IMG/VR virus record: IMGVR_UViG_3300044949_001417 | Span: 1-29,023 of that record | Source of the DNA: a virus | Strand: one strand, 5' to 3' | DNA length: 29,023 bases | Part shown: positions 27,696 through 29,023 of the stretch, piece after piece | Numbering within the stretch: the stretch's first letter is position 1 | Layout: each line of letters starts with the position of its first letter | Notes under the pieces: model-generated | The model's database searches: none | What the model was told of the DNA's origin: nothing | Seen by the model: the letters and a program-made list of their open reading frames with translations, nothing else | Translations under genes and position numbers: made by a program

Positions 27696-27959
27696 ATGGC
27701 GAAAGCGAATCAACCCAGCACCGCAGCGACGGCCGACGACCCGCTGACGGCTGCACGCAAACGACTATCCGACGCTGTCCGCAAGCACGTTCAAGCGTGT
27801 CAGGACGGCGATGCTGCTGTTCGTGCGGCACGCGACAAGTACGAAGAGGCCCAGCGCGAGAGCGCCGAGAACCGGGCCGCGACGACGACGGCCAAGGCCG
27901 CAGCCGAGGCCGAGGTCGCACGTTTGGAAGACGAGCAGCGTCGAAAGGACGCAGCCTGA
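27696..27959 (+). CDS. 87-aa coiled-coil protein between terminase and portal
   Basis: ATG at 27696 after a 55-bp gap; a GGGG run serves as a weak ribosome-binding site. Nearly the whole protein is a charged Ala/Glu/Arg helix (LSDAVRKHVQACQDGDAAVRAARDKYEEAQRE; AAAEAEVARLEDEQRRKDAA), so it is coiled coil. The function is unknown; small helical proteins here may assist packaging or portal assembly. Confidence 0.6.
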   Translation: MAKANQPSTAATADDPLTAARKRLSDAVRKHVQACQDGDAAVRAARDKYEEAQRESAENRAATTTAKAAAEAEVARLEDEQRRKDAA

Positions 27960-27960
27960 C

Positions 27961-28209
27961 ATGGCGTGGACCTACGAAGACTTCGAACAGCAGACGACGG
28001 ACGCGGCGAAGCTGTCGCGTCTGCACCTGCACATTGCCGAGGTCCGCGAGAAGTACGGCGGCAAGCAGTCGGTGTCCGGCGGCGGCATGAGCCTGTCGGT
28101 GGACACGGGCTATCTGAGCGGGCTTGAGGCTCGCCGGGCTGAACTGGAAACCCGCGTCCGCCGCTTCAACGGCCGCACTCCCCTGTCGTTTGCACACACG
28201 CAGCGATGA
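27961..28209 (+). CDS. gpW-like small protein (head-tail joining candidate)
   Basis: 82 aa, ATG one base after the previous stop. Two helices (YEDFEQQTTDAAKLSRLHLHIAEVREKYG; GYLSGLEARRAELETRVRRFNG) are separated by a strand-turn-strand (QSVSGGGMSLSVD). Lambda gpW, the head-tail joining protein, has the same helix-hairpin-helix plan and lies between the terminase and portal genes, exactly as here. The match is by plan and position, not by clear sequence identity. Confidence 0.6.
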   Translation: MAWTYEDFEQQTTDAAKLSRLHLHIAEVREKYGGKQSVSGGGMSLSVDTGYLSGLEARRAELETRVRRFNGRTPLSFAHTQR

Positions 28210-29023
28210 GCAAGCGAAAGAACACCCTCACCGACCGCGTCAAGCGGGCGGAACAGCGTGCGCAGCTTGAGCGGCACCGGCTGGTCGAAACAGCCGCCAA
28301 GCGGACCCGCAAGGGCATCGCCGCGCCCCGGGGCTACCTCGACTCCTACGACGCGACCCACCGCGGCCGCAACCGCGTCGGCTACTACGGCCGGGCCGGA
28401 AGCCACGACCAGCACCTTGATCCGCAGTCGCACGACCTGCTGCGCCGGGACTCGCGGAAGCTCGACCGAAACAACGCCCTCGCGCGGTCCCTGATCCGCC
28501 GGCACTGCGACGCGGTCATCGGCAAGGGCTTCACGCTCCGCTGCGAGTCGGGCGATCAGGAATGGAACAAGGTCGCCGAGCGATTCTGGCGCAAATGGTA
28601 CACCGACGAGATCGACGTGCAGGGGCTGGCGATCGGCCCGCAGTTCGACCGGATCGTGCACGATTCCGCCTGTGTGGACGGTGACGTACTCATCGTCAAG
28701 CTCGACAACGGCCAATGTCAGCTCATCGAGAGCGACCGAATCCGCCAGCCTGCCGGAGCGATCGCGTCCGGCCACTCGTGCACCTCGGGTGTCGAGCGTG
28801 ACAAGGCAGGCCGCATCGTCGCGTTCCACGTCGCTGACACCGCTGGCCCCTCGTCCTACTCGCTCGGCTACACCCAGACCCGCCGCATCCCGGCCGAGTT
28901 TTGCGTCTACATGCCCTCGCCGCAGCATCAGCGGGTGAACCAGACCCGCGGCGAGCCGGTTCTGGCCGCGACCATCCCGCTCCTCGAGCAGTTGGACGAC
29001 CTGATTGACGCGTCCGTTGTCGC
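28206..29023 (+). CDS. portal protein, lambda family, 3' end beyond window
   Basis: ATG at 28206 (ATGA overlap); 272 codons are visible before the window ends. The N-terminal region is basic. Then come family features of lambda gpB-type portals: RDSRKLDRNNALARSLIRRHCDAVIGKGFTLRCE, then ACVDGDVLIVKLDNGQCQLIESDRI, then GVERDKAGRIVAFHVAD, and QTRGEPVLAATIPLLEQLDDLIDASVV. The portal forms the dodecameric ring through which DNA enters and leaves. Typical members are about 500 aa, so roughly half the gene is missing. The protease/scaffold and capsid genes should follow outside the window. Confidence 0.9.
   Translation, partial: MSKRKNTLTDRVKRAEQRAQLERHRLVETAAKRTRKGIAAPRGYLDSYDATHRGRNRVGYYGRAGSHDQHLDPQSHDLLRRDSRKLDRNNALARSLIRRHCDAVIGKGFTLRCESGDQEWNKVAERFWRKWYTDEIDVQGLAIGPQFDRIVHDSACVDGDVLIVKLDNGQCQLIESDRIRQPAGAIASGHSCTSGVERDKAGRIVAFHVADTAGPSSYSLGYTQTRRIPAEFCVYMPSPQHQRVNQTRGEPVLAATIPLLEQLDDLIDASVV

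Noticed and set aside
5000-29000. insertion sequences or transposase genes
   Set aside because: No transposase motif or terminal inverted repeats with target duplications were found on either strand.

Overview
This window is part of a temperate, lambda-like siphophage genome from a GC-rich bacterial host. Evidence for a phage is the GpA-type terminase, lambda-family portal, HK97 gp10-like protein, tape measure, tyrosine integrase, CI-like repressor, RecE-type nuclease, RusA resolvase and O/DnaC-type replication genes. Genes are packed head to tail, many joined by 4-bp GTGA/ATGA stop-start overlaps, and GTG starts are frequent. No host gene is visible, so I cannot name the host.

Layout. 1-12237 (+) holds the end of a head gene, a holin-like membrane protein, a large two-part structural protein, the head-tail/tail genes with a short tape measure (354 aa), tail-tip/fibre-like proteins with unusual cysteine-rich members, a metallophosphoesterase, a candidate lysis hydrolase and small genes. 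12238-12524 is a non-coding attachment region: the 3' part of a tRNA-like sequence (anticodon GCA) flanked by near-identical 21-bp CTAGAC-containing repeats. 12525-14863 (-) is the lysogeny module: integrase, a small membrane protein and a repressor. 14864-14960 is the divergent control region with six phased CTAGAC-like repeats. 14961-24193 (+) is the early region: small regulators, RecE-type nuclease, a structured non-coding stretch, a Tad1/Acb2-like candidate anti-defence gene, Dam-type methyltransferase, small accessory genes, RusA, and a replication block (O-like initiator with internal iterons, DnaC-like loader, stand-alone DnaA domain IV). 24363 onward (+) is the start of the late region: HTH protein, small and large terminase, two small proteins and the portal, which runs off the end.

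Terminase and portal lie at the right end, while later head/tail/lysis genes lie at the left, and phage genes sit on both sides of the att-like site. This is the order of a circular or unintegrated phage genome (attP), not of an integrated prophage with host DNA beside the integrase. The capsid, protease/scaffold and nearby head genes would then lie in the unseen segment joining the right end to the left.

Points that most deserve follow-up: (1) the CTAGAC motif shared by attP, the repressor control region and two late intergenic sites; (2) the hairpin-rich 318-nt non-coding region in front of the Tad1/Acb2-like gene; (3) a lambda-style origin of seven 11-bp iterons inside the initiator gene, beside a DnaA domain IV protein; (4) a perfect 32-bp palindrome directly in front of a Holliday-junction resolvase gene; (5) a repressor whose peptidase-like domain seems to lack the catalytic lysine. 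All function calls come from reading the sequence; no database search was run.
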